Notes under the pieces: model-generated
The model's database searches: none
What the model was told of the DNA's origin: nothing
Seen by the model: only the letters and a program-made list of their open reading frames with translations
Translations under genes and position numbers: made by a program
Part shown: positions 26,976 through 37,502 of the stretch, piece by piece
How positions within the stretch are numbered: position 1 is the stretch's first letter
Layout: each line of letters begins with the position of its first letter
NCBI GenBank assembly: GCA_016708875.1
Contig: JADJFA010000008.1
Coordinates: 1-64,000 of the forward strand
Length of the DNA: 64,000 nucleotides
Direction: 5' to 3'
Source of the DNA: Lewinellaceae bacterium
GTDB lineage: Bacteria > Bacteroidota > Bacteroidia > Chitinophagales > Saprospiraceae

Positions 26976-27818
26976 ATGGCTAGGATTCAGGTCTTTTCGC
27001 TCGCGAAGCAAATTGCTGCCGTGCCTTTCCATTTTGTTCGGCATCAATGGAGTCGCAAAGCCATAAGCAAAGCAGAAAAACACTCGTTCGGCCCTCATCC
27101 GCGCCAATATTTGATGTTTTGGATGCCCCCTTCAGGTGCGCCAGAACAACATAGCGTGGTGGTATTTTACCATGGTGGAGGCTGGCGTCTTGGTTGGCCC
27201 GACCAGTTTCCTACCGTTGCAGAATGGTTTTTGCGAAGAGGGTTTCCTGTGGTAATGCCTGCATACAGACTAAGCCCGAGGTTTGCATATCCAGCCATGC
27301 GGGAAGACTTAAATTTAGCCCTGGGAAAGATTCTGAATCTCATGGAAATCAATGGTCTTGGGAAGAAGAAAATCCTGAGTGCTGGTATGTCTGCCGGTGC
27401 AACATTGGCCGCACATTTGGCTTTTAACCGCCATGAATTGGCGAACTTTAGCATGTCTCCCAACGATTTTTCGGGATTCCTTTCTTTCGGTGGACCGCTG
27501 GATTTGAACGAATTGCCTAATCTCCCGCCCTTAAGACGATACGCAGGTGGCCCGCCGGGGAGCGAGGCTTTTCGTGTTGCAAATCCCATCACCTGGTTGA
27601 GCGAATCAGCGCAATTGCCTATTCTGTTGGTGCATGGCACCGATGACGCAATTGTGCCTTTGTCCAGTTCAGAGCGTTTTTTTGAAAAATATACTGGTCC
27701 AAAAACTTTACAACTTATACCGGGCGGCTCGCACCTGGATTCATTAGGCTTTGCGCTAAATGACCAGTATACGGCAACAGTAGTTGAGCGATGGCTTGGT
27801 GAATTGCGACAAAGTTGA
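26976..27818 (+). CDS. alpha/beta hydrolase (esterase/lipase-like)
   Basis: 280 residues with the hormone-sensitive-lipase-like arrangement: an oxyanion motif in FYHGGGWRLG, the nucleophile elbow GMSAG, catalytic Asp in LLVHGTDDAIVP and His in GGSHLDSLG. No clear signal peptide. The gene starts 3 nt after the stop of the adhesin, so it is likely cotranscribed with it, though that frame is broken upstream. The substrate cannot be inferred. Confidence 0.87.
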   Translation: MARIQVFSLAKQIAAVPFHFVRHQWSRKAISKAEKHSFGPHPRQYLMFWMPPSGAPEQHSVVVFYHGGGWRLGWPDQFPTVAEWFLRRGFPVVMPAYRLSPRFAYPAMREDLNLALGKILNLMEINGLGKKKILSAGMSAGATLAAHLAFNRHELANFSMSPNDFSGFLSFGGPLDLNELPNLPPLRRYAGGPPGSEAFRVANPITWLSESAQLPILLVHGTDDAIVPLSSSERFFEKYTGPKTLQLIPGGSHLDSLGFALNDQYTATVVERWLGELRQS

Positions 27819-27829
27819 ACCTTTAGGAC

Positions 27830-27837
27830 TATCTTTG
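27830..27837 (+). promoter_or_regulatory. Bacteroidota -7 promoter element
   Basis: TATCTTTG is a perfect TAnnTTTG match 33 nt upstream of the ATG at 27871. A TTG at 27804-27806 is slightly too far to be an ideal -33 element. Confidence 0.45.
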
Positions 27838-27870
27838 GGGAGCGTCACATTTAATCAGCGCGCTCCCTCT

Positions 27871-28524
27871 ATGCCGAAAACTAATGTACGATTATTCTTT
27901 TTGATTCTGGGGCTGGCCCAAATCCAAGCAATTATTGCCCAAAAGACCAGCGATTGGGCCTACAAAGGTGAGAAGGATGGCATTAAGATTTACCATCAAA
28001 AAACACCTGGTTTGCTGCACATCAAACTATCCACGGTAGTAAAGGCTCCACTTTCTGGCATTGCGGCCTTGTTTTCAGACGTAGACAATTACAAGGACTG
28101 GGGCTACAAAATCAGTGAATCACGCCTGCTCCGGCGCGTATCGCCCACAGAGGTTTGGTATTATGCCAAGTACGATTTTCCTTGGCCCTTGGACGACCGG
28201 GATATTATTCTGCAAAGCATCATGCAACAGGATGCCATCACGCGCCGGGTCGTAATCACCAATACCCCACACCCCTCATATTTGCCGGAAAAGACTGGCA
28301 TTTCCCGGATTAGAAACACCACCACGCGATGGACTTTCCTACCGGGCGAAGGAGGCTGGGTAAGTATGGAGCAACAAATCTCAACAGACTCTGCCGAGGA
28401 TATGCCCGATTGGCTTGTGACAATGACGGTTGACACCGGGCCACGCGAAACTGCCAAGGCCGTCAGAAAAATTTTGCAAAAGGAAAAGTATCAGACGGTG
28501 CGGTTGGCGCATATCAGGGACTGA
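27871..28524 (+). CDS. START-like lipid-binding domain protein
   Basis: 217 residues. A signal peptide (MPKTNVRLFFLILGLAQIQA) precedes a START/SRPBCC-fold domain: WAYKGEKDGIKIYHQKTPG, VKAPLSGIAALFSDVDNYKDWGY in which the pocket helix is recognisable, VWYYAKYDFPWPLDDRD, and a C-terminal helix with TAKAVRKILQ. Such exported START-like proteins occur singly in Bacteroidota and are thought to bind lipids; the ligand is unknown. The upstream in-frame codons at 27784 overlap the hydrolase gene and are not used. Its TGA touches the hairpin terminator at 28524. Confidence 0.85.
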   Translation: MPKTNVRLFFLILGLAQIQAIIAQKTSDWAYKGEKDGIKIYHQKTPGLLHIKLSTVVKAPLSGIAALFSDVDNYKDWGYKISESRLLRRVSPTEVWYYAKYDFPWPLDDRDIILQSIMQQDAITRRVVITNTPHPSYLPEKTGISRIRNTTTRWTFLPGEGGWVSMEQQISTDSAEDMPDWLVTMTVDTGPRETAKAVRKILQKEKYQTVRLAHIRD

Positions 28525-28556
28525 CCCGTCCTACGGCTTCAAGCCGTAGGACGGGT
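28524..28556. terminator. bidirectional hairpin terminator
   Basis: A 16-bp perfect stem, ACCCGTCCTACGGCTT pairing with AAGCCGTAGGACGGGT around a single C. It starts on the last base of the START gene's stop codon and ends 6 nt before the end of the opposing dockerin gene. No long U-tract follows on either strand. Confidence 0.7.
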
Positions 28557-28562
28557 TGTGCC

Positions 28563-31251
28563 TTACAACCGCACCAATTTCCCAGCCTTAACCACATCCC
28601 CTGCCCAAACACGCCAAACATACACCCCTTTCCCAACATCGCTGAGGCGGGAATTTCTAATGTGTGATTGCCTTTTTCAAGTTGCAAATCATTGACCCAG
28701 AGCAATTTGCCTGTTAGGTCGCTTAATTCTAGTCTGAGGTTTTCTGGCGTGGGCAGGTAAATGGGCAGCACAGCATCCGCTTCTGTAGGGTTCGGTCGTG
28801 GCAAGCCGATAGAAGGACTTTCAAAAACCATTGTCCGTTCATCAACTTCGTTGTTTGTTCCATTCGCGACTGCGGTTCCGTTCACATCGCCGATTTTGAT
28901 TCCTATGAAGTCTGCCGAAACCAGGAACTGAATGTTTTGGACCGTGATGATTCTGGAAAAACCGTTGCAAATGGGTTACCTGGATCCGGGAAATCATAGC
29001 TTTTGTCCACAAAACGCCAGGAGGTGTTGTTCGGCAGTTCCGTGTAAATGCCCAAAATAAGTTTCCAAAATTCTTCAATATCTGTAGAGTCAATCACACC
29101 ATTTCGGTCTGCATCGGCTGCGATCATTTTGTAAGGGGAGTCGAGTAGCTCAATTCCTTGTATATGTTTGGAAATCAGCACCAAATCGAAAGAAGTCACG
29201 CCATTTAATGGGTTGTCATCTTTGAGTGGCGCTGCTGTAACATTGCTCCCAAGTGGGATATCATAATACCCGCAACCATCAATTGGTCCGGTTACTTCAA
29301 TTGCGTAGAAGGGGCCATTGGGGTTGGTGCCACTCACTGTATATCCAGTTTCCTCTACTCCATCCGTTTGTTCAGTTTTTGCACAAATCTCTATCAACCA
29401 ATCTTTTATTGCCACACAGCTCTGTAAATTGTCTTGCACAATAGTAAATGTCTCACAATATGCCGTATTGCCTCCCAGATCTTTCGCCCATAGTTCAATT
29501 CCGTTTGTCCCTAATTCATCACAATCATATAGAATACTGCTGACCGGGTTTCCTTGTGCGTCCAGAGGAAATCCAAAGCCAGTTCCGAGCTTTCTGATTG
29601 CAATTTTTATCTGATCTGTTGGGGTCTGGTTATCCGAAACGGATTGCAGAAAATCAGTAGCCCAGAGTTGAATCGCCCCGGTCGGCATAATGTTGACGCT
29701 CAGACCATTGAGACAAGTAACAACAGGGGGAATGATATCCACCGTAGGGCCTGGCTCGAAGATTGGGGCGTTTTTGTCAGCGTTAGGGTCAGTGGGAGTT
29801 GGTTTCAACTGGGGAGCAAAAGTCAGGATCAAGTCCCGCTTTGCTGCGCCCATTCCGAAGTAACCTTCAGGGCGGAGATTGTCGTTGTCAATTTTCACAA
29901 TATCTTTCAAAGCAGCCGTTTGTAATGCCCGAAAACGAATGGTGGTGATCGGCAGACTTGGCCCGAATGCAACAGGCACGTCGTATTGAATCCAGCTTGT
30001 AGTCATGACACCCTGCGAAACATTTTGGAGATTCCAATTTCCCTCACTTGTCATGCCATGGAGTGTCATGCTCTCAAATTTTAGTTTTTGCGGGTTAAAA
30101 TCCAGTGAAAATTGGTAACCCTGCCATGTGCCGTTTTCGATCATGTAAAGGGGAATGTCATACACCTGTCCTGCTTGCAAAACAGTATCGGGCATGGCTA
30201 AGAATACGTCTAGGTAGTCAGGCGCTGGGCCACCATTGAGAACGGCAGAACAATCCAAGTCTCCAGTTTTAACTCCAACAAATCCGATGGTATCCGGAAT
30301 TTGCCCTTGTTGAACACTAATGAACTCTGGGAACGCACTTTGGAATGGATTGGATGGATTTGGGAATTCAAAATCACCGTCAACAAAACGCCAAGCCGTA
30401 TTATTGGGCAATTCTGTGTACATTCCCATCAAGAGTTTTCGAAATTCAATAAGATCAAAAGTCGTGAGCGAACCACTCTTGTTTGCATCGGCTGCAATCA
30501 ATTTATACGGATTATCTAATGGTAGTACTCCCAAAATATGTTTAGCCAGAAGCAAAAGGTCATACGTACTCAAACCATTTTTGGGGTCATCTTCTATTGC
30601 AGGTACGATAGAGAACGTGTTAACGGAGACAGGGAAGTATATTTTTCCACAGCCATCAAGCCCTGAAACTGAATCTGAAACAAAACCAGGTGGTAGGTCC
30701 CACGGAGGGAAAGCATAAATAGATAAAGGAACTCCTGGCATCGGCTCATCATTACAGCCCCATTTAACACAAACAAGTACCGAATCAAATTCAACAGGTG
30801 ATCCATTGCAAATCAGCATGTTATCCTGTACAATAAGATTGGTAAGGCAATGTACAGTATTGCCTGCCAAGTCTTTTGCCCAAAGTTCCACTGCGTTTGA
30901 GCCTAATTGACTGCAATCAAAAAGTACACTTTGGGTAGGGTTTCCAAACGCATCTTCAGGAAAGCCAAAACCAGTGCCCGCCTTTCGGACGGCGATTTTT
31001 ATTTGATCCACTGGCGTCTCATTGTCGGAAACGAAAAGCAAAAAGTCGGAAGCCCAAATTTGTATCACACCGGATGGCATAATATTAACGCTCAGACCAT
31101 TTAGACAATTTACCGTAGGTGGTGTGATATCAGCGTTTGGGGCAGGCTCGAATGCAGGAGCGTTTTTATCTGCATTGGGCACAATATGCTTTTGTGCAAA
31201 AAGTCCTAATGAAAAGAGAACCAGAAGCGGGAGTAGGAAAGATTTTTTCAT
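28563..31251 (-). CDS. T9SS-secreted dockerin/cohesin-like protein, copy 1 (two frame breaks)
   Basis: About 895 residues. A signal peptide (MKKSFLLPLLVLFSLGLFAQ) is followed by a repeated unit: a module beginning near PPTVNCLNGLSVNIMP (residues 40-150) and a dockerin-like pair of calcium-loop helices (DDPKNGLSTYDLLLLAKHIL, then ADANKSGSLTTFDLIEFRKL, residues 220-276). A cohesin-like beta domain follows (VYDIPLYMIENGTWQGYQF, 350-465). The whole module then starts again at residue 488 (NADKNAPIFEP, VTCLNGLSVNIMP), with a second dockerin at 678-735. Frame breaks at about 28915 and 28620 are each repaired by one added base and reveal GVYVWRVWAGDVVKAGKLVR, a type A sorting tail. First of three tandem paralogues. 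Likely a surface-assembly or adhesion protein. Confidence 0.85.
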
Positions 31252-31264
31252 GAGAGCATTTTTT

Positions 31265-31365
31265 AAAGTTTGCAAGTCGCAAGTAAAAAGTATCAAGAGG
31301 CAAGTAATAAGTCTAAACTTCCCGAAAGTTTAATCCCGATTCTTTCGGGATCGGGAAGTTCTTTA
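31265..31365. repeat. intergenic quasi-repeats and inverted repeat between dockerin paralogues
   Basis: Degenerate GCAAGT/AAGTATCAAG units (31270-31312) of the family seen at 20342 are followed by an inverted repeat AACTTCCCGA ... TCGGGAAGTT (31317-31360) with an inner CCCGAT/ATCGGG pair. It fills the space between the start of copy 1 and the end of copy 2 and may terminate the latter. Confidence 0.5.
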
Positions 31366-31371
31366 TGGTGC

Positions 31372-33126
31372 TTAATACCGGACAATTTTTCCTGATTTCA
31401 ATACCTCGCCCGCCTGAACGCGCCAAACATACACACCGGCCTGCGGCATCGCAGACGCAGGGATTTCAAGCAATGCTGGTCCGGCAAGCAAAGTCATTAC
31501 GTTTCTAAAAAGCAAGCGCCCCGATAAGTCCATTACCTCCATAAGCACGCTTTCATTCCCCAGCAATTGTAGCGGGAGCATGGCCCCTTCGTTCGTAGGG
31601 TTCGGTTCTGGAATACCGATAAGATGTTGGTTTTCAGGTTCCAAATCATAGAAGCCGACCAGGTTGCCACAGGAGAGGTCGCAGATTTTTACGCCTACAA
31701 ACTCCGGGTTGATGGCGGGTAAATTGCTTGTGTTCACCGTAACATTTTCCGGAAATGGGGCAGAAAGCGGGTCTGGCGTGGGGAACACATAATTTTTGTC
31801 CACAAAACGCCAACTAGAGTTGTCCGGGAGATTGGTGTATATGCCTAAGATCAGGTTCCTGCATTCTAGAATATCCAAATTATCAATTACCTTATCATTG
31901 TTCGCATCAGCTGCTATCCATTGGAAAGGCGTATCGAAAAGATCGATCCCGTCAATGTGCTTTTGAATAATGATAAGATCATACGTCCCAACGCCATTCA
32001 ACGGGTTATCCTCTTTTGAAGGTGTGATTGTAATTTCTGTATCGGTTGGTAAAATTTGATTGAAGGATCCACAATCAGCATATTCGAAATAACTTATGGG
32101 CGGGATCGTGTTCGTGGAAAACTCATATTCCAGTTCTTCCACTCCTTCATCACAAGCCGTTCTGGCACATGCCTTTATAATAGCTGGGGACTGTCCGCAG
32201 AAGCCAAAGATTATCCTGTATTATTATAAACGTCTCACAGTAATCAGCGTTGCCCGCAACATCTATCGCCCACAATTCCACGATTTGGGCGCCGAGTTCA
32301 TCACAATTGAAAATCACGCTCGTCACCGGGTTTCCGTTTCCGTCAAATGGAAATCCTGCACCAGTGCCTGCCTTGCGGATACCAATTTTGATTTGGCCAC
32401 CAGGTGTTACATTATCATCTGCATATTGCAGAAAATCAGAAGCCCATAATTGGATCATCTGGGTCGGCATGATATTTACGCTCAAACCATTGATGCACAC
32501 CAGGGTTGGTGCTTTGCAATCTTTGATCTGAAATGATTTTTCGCAGGTCTGAACCGCCCCGCACTGCTTGTCACGATCCATCGGGCTTTGTGACTGCCGT
32601 ACGCCAGTTCAGGCAATTCAGCAATATTCGGAGCGGCATCATTTACCCATTTGAGCGCATAGGTTGAGGTGTCGCCCGAAACACTTGTTTTCAATGCAAA
32701 CTGCCAGAACAGGTTGGTTGGCACTGGACGTTGGTCAAAAGCGCGTGGGGTGCCACCAGCATAGTTTGGATTGAACGCATTCCCGAAATTGACCATCCCG
32801 GCAGCGGGTGGGTTATCGCTGTCTATCACGGTTTCCTGCACATTATCACCATCGAGGTCCAGAAATAGCAAACATCTCACCGAAATACTGTCACCGGGGC
32901 AGGTGTCGCGTACCACAAGATTCAGGTCAATTTTAGCCTCCGCCAAATCGTGGGATAGAATGGTATTGTCCCACCAGCCAAGCTCGTTCCAATATTGAGA
33001 AGCATTTTGCGAAAGGTCGCAAGCAGCCACATTAGAGTTGCAATTGAGCAACTGCGGTTCGCATTGAGCGGAGATCCCTTGTGGAATAAAAAACAGAGCG
33101 AGCAATAAGAGTAAAAACTTATTCAT
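31372..33126 (-). CDS. T9SS-secreted dockerin-like protein, copy 2 (two frame breaks)
   Basis: About 585 residues in three frames. A signal peptide (MNKFLLLLLALFFIPQGISA) opens a beta-rich N-terminal domain (SVRCLLFLDLDGDNVQETV, FDQRPVPTNLFWQF), followed by the same LVCINGLSVNIMP module as copy 1. A dockerin-like pair comes next (EDNPLNGVGTYDLIIIQKHI, ADANNDKVIDNLDILECRNL), then a type A sorting tail (IPEPNPTNEGAMLPLQLL, GVYVWRVQAGEVLKSGKIVR). There is no cohesin-like domain. Adding one G near 32575 and removing one T near 32208 restores one frame. Paralogue of its two neighbours on the same strand. Confidence 0.82.
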
Positions 33127-33149
33127 AAGATCGAGATTAAAGATTTAGA

Positions 33150-33235
33150 AAGTATCAAGTATCAAGGGGCATGGGGCATGGGGCAAATTGTTCACTCACT
33201 TGCAACTTTAAACTTGATACTTGTAATTGAATTTT
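33150..33235. repeat. short tandem quasi-repeats upstream of copy 2
   Basis: AAGTATC occurs twice in tandem at about 33151, then GGGGCAT repeats three times. AACTTGATACTTG at about 33211 is the reverse complement of the first unit, giving a loose hairpin. Same wording as at 20342 and 31270. Confidence 0.5.
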
Positions 33236-33290
33236 GCTGCAAGATATAGGCAAATTATCTGAAAAATTTAACCTAATTGAGCAAGAATGT

Positions 33291-33381
33291 GTCGGCATTT
33301 TACATCGGTATAAAAAAATGCCGAGTCGCAGAGGCACAGATCATTCTTATAGAATAACAAATCTGTGCCTCCGCGCCTCGG
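33291..33381. repeat. nested hairpins downstream of dockerin copy 3
   Basis: CCGAGTCGCAGAGGCACAGA (33321-33340) pairs with the complementary arm at 33361-33381 with two mismatches; the loop holds ATTCTTATAGAAT. A second stem, TCGGCATTTT at about 33292 with AAAAATGCCGA at about 33315, shares the left flank. It ends 26 nt from the stop at 33407 and may terminate the minus-strand gene. Confidence 0.65.
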
Positions 33382-33406
33382 CGGTAAAAAATGAAGGAGT
33401 TGAAAT

Positions 33407-35643
33407 TTAAAGTCGAACGAGCCGTCCACTTTGTGCGGTATTTCCAGTAAAAACACGCCAGACATATACACCTGATTGGGACAAAGCCGCTGCGGGGATT
33501 TCCAAAAAGTGGTTGCCCGATTCCAATGGAGATGCCAAACGCCAAATCGTTTTGCCTGACAAATCGCTGATTTCCAGTGAAACTGTCTCAGGGGCAGTTA
33601 GCCGCAAAGGCAATCGGGCCGAACCTGTGGTAGGATTGGGCAAGGGAGAGAACACTTGTAGTTCTCCCTTTGCATCGGAGTTTGGTTTTTGGGAAAAAAT
33701 AAGTTCAACAGGATGGTTAATCCCTTCACTATCATAGGCTTCTGGCTGAATCCGGGCATTCGCAGGCAAGCTGAAAATATCAGAAAGCCGTGCGGTCGAA
33801 TGCGCTTTTACGCGCAAATACAACAAAGGGTCTCCTGGAAATAGGACATTTGCTATGGCGTCAGACCAGCTCAGGTTTAGCACACCAGTTTCTGGTTTTG
33901 CCCAGTTTTCTGATTTTATATCAATCATATTGCTCGCTACAACTTCTTCAATTTCAATCAATTCTGGGTCATACTTTAAAGAAAATTGAAACCCTTCCCA
34001 TTCGCCGCCTTCTGTAGCCCGAATCGGGATTTCGATCGTTTCGCCCGCTTGTATTGTCAGATCAGGTATTTCCAGTGATGCAAATTGGCCGCGAGTTTGC
34101 GCGATGCCCTGAAGCGTGTCAATATTAGAAGCGGTGCCGTTGACATCGCCCATTTTCACCCCTTTGAATGAGAGTTGCGGAGGATACCAACTGAGGGCTT
34201 GCAAGGGCAAGGCGTACTCCGAAGGACAATTGCCATAAAATGGGTTGCCCCAAACGGTACAGGTATCCACATAAAAGCGCCAGGAAGGCGTACTACCGGG
34301 TAGTTTGACCGTAAGTCCCAGGATCAATTTTCGCAATTCAACGATGTCGAATGTCGACACCGAATTGCTGAGATTTACATCCGCTGCGGAAATTTTCCAG
34401 CCTGCATCAAAAGGTTCAAGGTCGAGAATATGTTTTGAGATGAGCACAAGATCGTAAGTGGTCACACCATTGAGCGGGAAAGTGTCTTTGGCAGCTTCAA
34501 GCGTAAAGTTGCTTGCAGGAGGCAATGATGATAGTTCGGAACAGCCTGTTGAGTTAACAAAAAGCTGGTTATAGCCGAGAGGCTGGTTAGGGGTGCTCCA
34601 TTGAGTGCTAAACGTTACATCACGGATAATCTCCCCATTCGAATAACTGCGCGCGCAAATGGTAGGATTTGGAACGAAGGGACAAAAACCAGCAGTATCG
34701 TACACAAGCACTTGTGTTATACATTGCTGAAGATTATCAGCCTTGTCTCTTACCCACAGTTCAATGAATTGATTGTCAGCATTTTCACAATTAAACATAA
34801 TTGTGTCCTGCGGGTTGCCAAAACCATCTAATGGAAAGCCTGAGCCAGTGCCAACTCTTCGCATGCCCAATACCAATTGACTGTCAGGGGTAATATTGTC
34901 AGATGTCGCTTCCAGTGCCTGACCGATTGAGAGACTGGCCGTCTGCGTCACATCGAGGAACACCGCTAAGCCAGATTTACAGGTTAAGTTGGGTTTTTTA
35001 CAGTCTTTGACTTTAAAATTTCGGTCACAATAACGTTCCACCCCATCCTGTGAGGCACGCCACTCTATTCGATGACGGCCTTCCGGCAATTGTACAGGCA
35101 CAAAATCAAAGGGTGCAGCATCAGTATTGAAGCGCATCCAGCCAATGGTAGTATCGCCAGAATAGTTGATTTCGAGTGCGAAGCGGTAAAGCATAGAGTC
35201 TGGCAAGGGCCGCTTATCAAAACGTACTGTATCGCCTCCCGTAAATCCGGGGTTGAAAGAATTATTCGCCATGACCCTGCCTGCAGGCGGTGGGTTGCTG
35301 CTTGACAACACGGTTTCCTGGAAGCCATCATTGTCTAAATCAAGGAAAAGCGTGTAGGAAATTATACCTAGCCCTCCGCCATTGCATCCTTTCAATTGGA
35401 TGTTCAGGTTTATTTCCCCTTCGTGCAAATCAGCACTTTCTATAGATTGACTGTACGTAAAGGGGCATCGTTCCAAAGTGTAGCATCATTGAAACTTTCA
35501 TCACAAAAATTATCATTGCTTTGATGGCAATTGACAATGATTGGGCATGGTTGTGCCACAAGAATCTGGCAGTAAAAAAGAAGGGATAGCGGCAATAAAA
35601 TGCGGAAGCCTTTCCCCAAAGGCCCGTGTATCGGTTTTCTCAT
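33407..35643 (-). CDS. T9SS-secreted dockerin/cohesin-like protein, copy 3 (one frame break)
   Basis: About 745 residues. A signal peptide within the first 40 residues (ILLPLSLLFYCQILVAQ) leads to an N-terminal beta domain shared with copy 2 (YTLFLDLDNDGFQETVLSSS, RFDKRPLPDSMLYRFAL) and a module (NLTCKSGLAVFLDV) matching the CLNGLSVNIMP unit. A dockerin-like pair follows (DTFPLNGVTTYDLVLISKHI, ADVNLSNSVSTFDIVELRKL), then a cohesin-like domain (IEIPIRATEGGEWEGFQFSL) and a type A tail (PNPTTGSARLPLRL, GVYVWRVFTGNTAQSGRLVR). The frame slips near 35462 in a CCCCTTT run; one added base joins the signal peptide frame (35643) to the main frame. Confidence 0.85.
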
Positions 35644-35898
35644 AATCGGTATGGTTAAAAGCGGATTCTTACAATCCACTCAAAAAAGGAACTGTTCAAA
35701 GGTTTGGTTTAAATCAGCTCGAAAGAGCTCGAAAAATATTTTTTTTTGAGAAGATCGAGCCAGATAATTTGCGCTTTGACGCTTGGGCGACAAAAGTGGG
35801 GTAGGGCGATCAGGTCAAAAGATTAACCATTTTTAACCTAGAATCGAAACAGTAAGCCCATTTACCGTCGCACCTTTGCTACGAAACTTATCGTAGTT

Positions 35899-37347
35899 AT
35901 GACAAAAACATTCCAACTCCTCGCTTTTCTGCTCTTTTTTCAGAGCCTTTTATCCGCACAAGAGCCTTCAACTACCTTAATCACAAAACTTGAAACCTGT
36001 CTGCAGGAAGCTGCCGCCAAGGGATGGTCAGGCGCTGCACTTGTGGCAAAAGGCGGGACGGTTTTAATCGAAAAAGGTTTTGGCTATGCAGACCGCGAAA
36101 CCAAGCGGGCACAAACTACCGGAACAGTATTCAGCATCGGTAGTATTACCAAGCAGTTCACTGCGGCTGCCATTATGAAACTTGAAAGCACAGGAAAACT
36201 CAGCCTTGAAGACCCGATTTCTAAGTATTTCGTGGACGCGCCAGCGGATAAAGCGCGTATCACGATCCACCAACTGCTCACGCATACCGCCGGATTTCCA
36301 GGCGCTATAGGGGACGATTATGAAAACGTGGACGCGGCTGAATTTGCCCGTCTGGCCTTTGCCGAACCACTGCTTAGTCCTCCCGGACAGCAGTATGAAT
36401 ACTCCAATGTGGGCTATAGTCTATTGGGCATTATCGTGGAAAAAACAAGTGGTTTGGGCTATGAACAATTCCTTCGTGAAAACCTCTGGTTGCCCGCCGG
36501 AATGAAGCACACCGGCTATGTTTTGCCCGGTTTTAAAAAAGAGCAACTGGCCACCGGTTACCGTGATGGCAAGCGCTGGGGAACTGCCATGGATCGCACT
36601 TGGCTTCCCGATGGGCCAGGTTGGCATCTGCGGGCCAATGGCGGTGTCCTGAGCACCATTGGTGATATGCACCTCTGGTACAAAGCATTGAAAAACAACG
36701 TAGTACTGCCCAAAACGGCAACCGACAAGATGTTTGCGCCGCAGATTGCAGAAGGGCCTCGAGGACTGAGTCACTACGGTTACGGCTGGACCATCCAACA
36801 AATGGATGGCCGCAAAATCATCTGGCACAATGGGGGCAACGGTGTGTACAATGCCAACATGACCATGGACCCTGTAGAGGATATGTGCGTAATCCTGACT
36901 TCAAATTCCAACGACCATATTTCTGATGATGTAGCCATGCAGGTATTGGGGATACTTTGGGGCAAGCAGCTTATGGTTGTAGAAGAGGAGGAGCCCTACC
37001 GAAACAATCCAGTCACGAATGCTATTTTCAATGTAATCACTGAGCGTGGCGCGGCTTATTTTTCACAAAACAGCGATGAAATCCTGAAAGCCGCTGGTTT
37101 TGACTTTGACAATGACATGCAATTGCTTGGCGTGGGCCAACGGCTCGAGGAAGCAAAAAAATGGGAGGAAGGCATCGTGTTGTTTGAAACCTACACACGG
37201 CTTTTCCCGCGCATCGTGGTGGCCTGGAACCGCCTTGGAAAATGCCGCATGGCGAAGGGTGACAAGGCAGGTGCAAAAGCGGCCTGGGAAAAATCGGTGG
37301 CTTTGCGGCCTAAAGGGAATCCGGCGGTGGAGTGGTTGAAGGAGTAA
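35899..37347 (+). CDS. secreted serine hydrolase, beta-lactamase class C fold, with TPR-like tail
   Basis: 482 residues. A signal peptide (MTKTFQLLAFLLFFQSLLSA) is followed by a beta-lactamase/DD-peptidase domain with the SxxK nucleophile (FSIGSITKQFTAAAIMK), the YxN motif (YEYSNVGYSLLG) and the third-box HNGG (IIWHNGGNGVYNA). From about residue 385 a tail of helices (GQRLEEAKKWEEGIVLFETY, NRLGKCRMAKGDKAGAKAAW) resembles one to two tetratricopeptide repeats. The family includes esterases, DD-carboxypeptidases and beta-lactamases; which one this is cannot be told. The 255 nt upstream shows only weak promoter-like sequence. Confidence 0.9.
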   Translation: MTKTFQLLAFLLFFQSLLSAQEPSTTLITKLETCLQEAAAKGWSGAALVAKGGTVLIEKGFGYADRETKRAQTTGTVFSIGSITKQFTAAAIMKLESTGKLSLEDPISKYFVDAPADKARITIHQLLTHTAGFPGAIGDDYENVDAAEFARLAFAEPLLSPPGQQYEYSNVGYSLLGIIVEKTSGLGYEQFLRENLWLPAGMKHTGYVLPGFKKEQLATGYRDGKRWGTAMDRTWLPDGPGWHLRANGGVLSTIGDMHLWYKALKNNVVLPKTATDKMFAPQIAEGPRGLSHYGYGWTIQQMDGRKIIWHNGGNGVYNANMTMDPVEDMCVILTSNSNDHISDDVAMQVLGILWGKQLMVVEEEEPYRNNPVTNAIFNVITERGAAYFSQNSDEILKAAGFDFDNDMQLLGVGQRLEEAKKWEEGIVLFETYTRLFPRIVVAWNRLGKCRMAKGDKAGAKAAWEKSVALRPKGNPAVEWLKE

Positions 37348-37384
37348 CGCGATTTTAAACCCAATTTTTGGCCTGACGAACTTC

Positions 37385-37419
37385 CTATTGGTGCCTATAG
37401 ACTGTTGTAGGCCAATAGG
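37385..37419. terminator. hairpin after the serine hydrolase gene
   Basis: CCTATTGGTGCCTA pairs with TAGGCCAATAGG around a short loop, about 38 nt after the hydrolase stop; weak U-richness follows (ACAACTTTTA). Likely a terminator or processing site. Confidence 0.5.
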
Positions 37420-37502
37420 CACAACTTTTATCCGAAAGCTTGTGTTTTCTTTTCTTTGGGTTAAAATAAAGGCCCGTTTTCATTTCGCTTCAATACTTTC
37501 AC

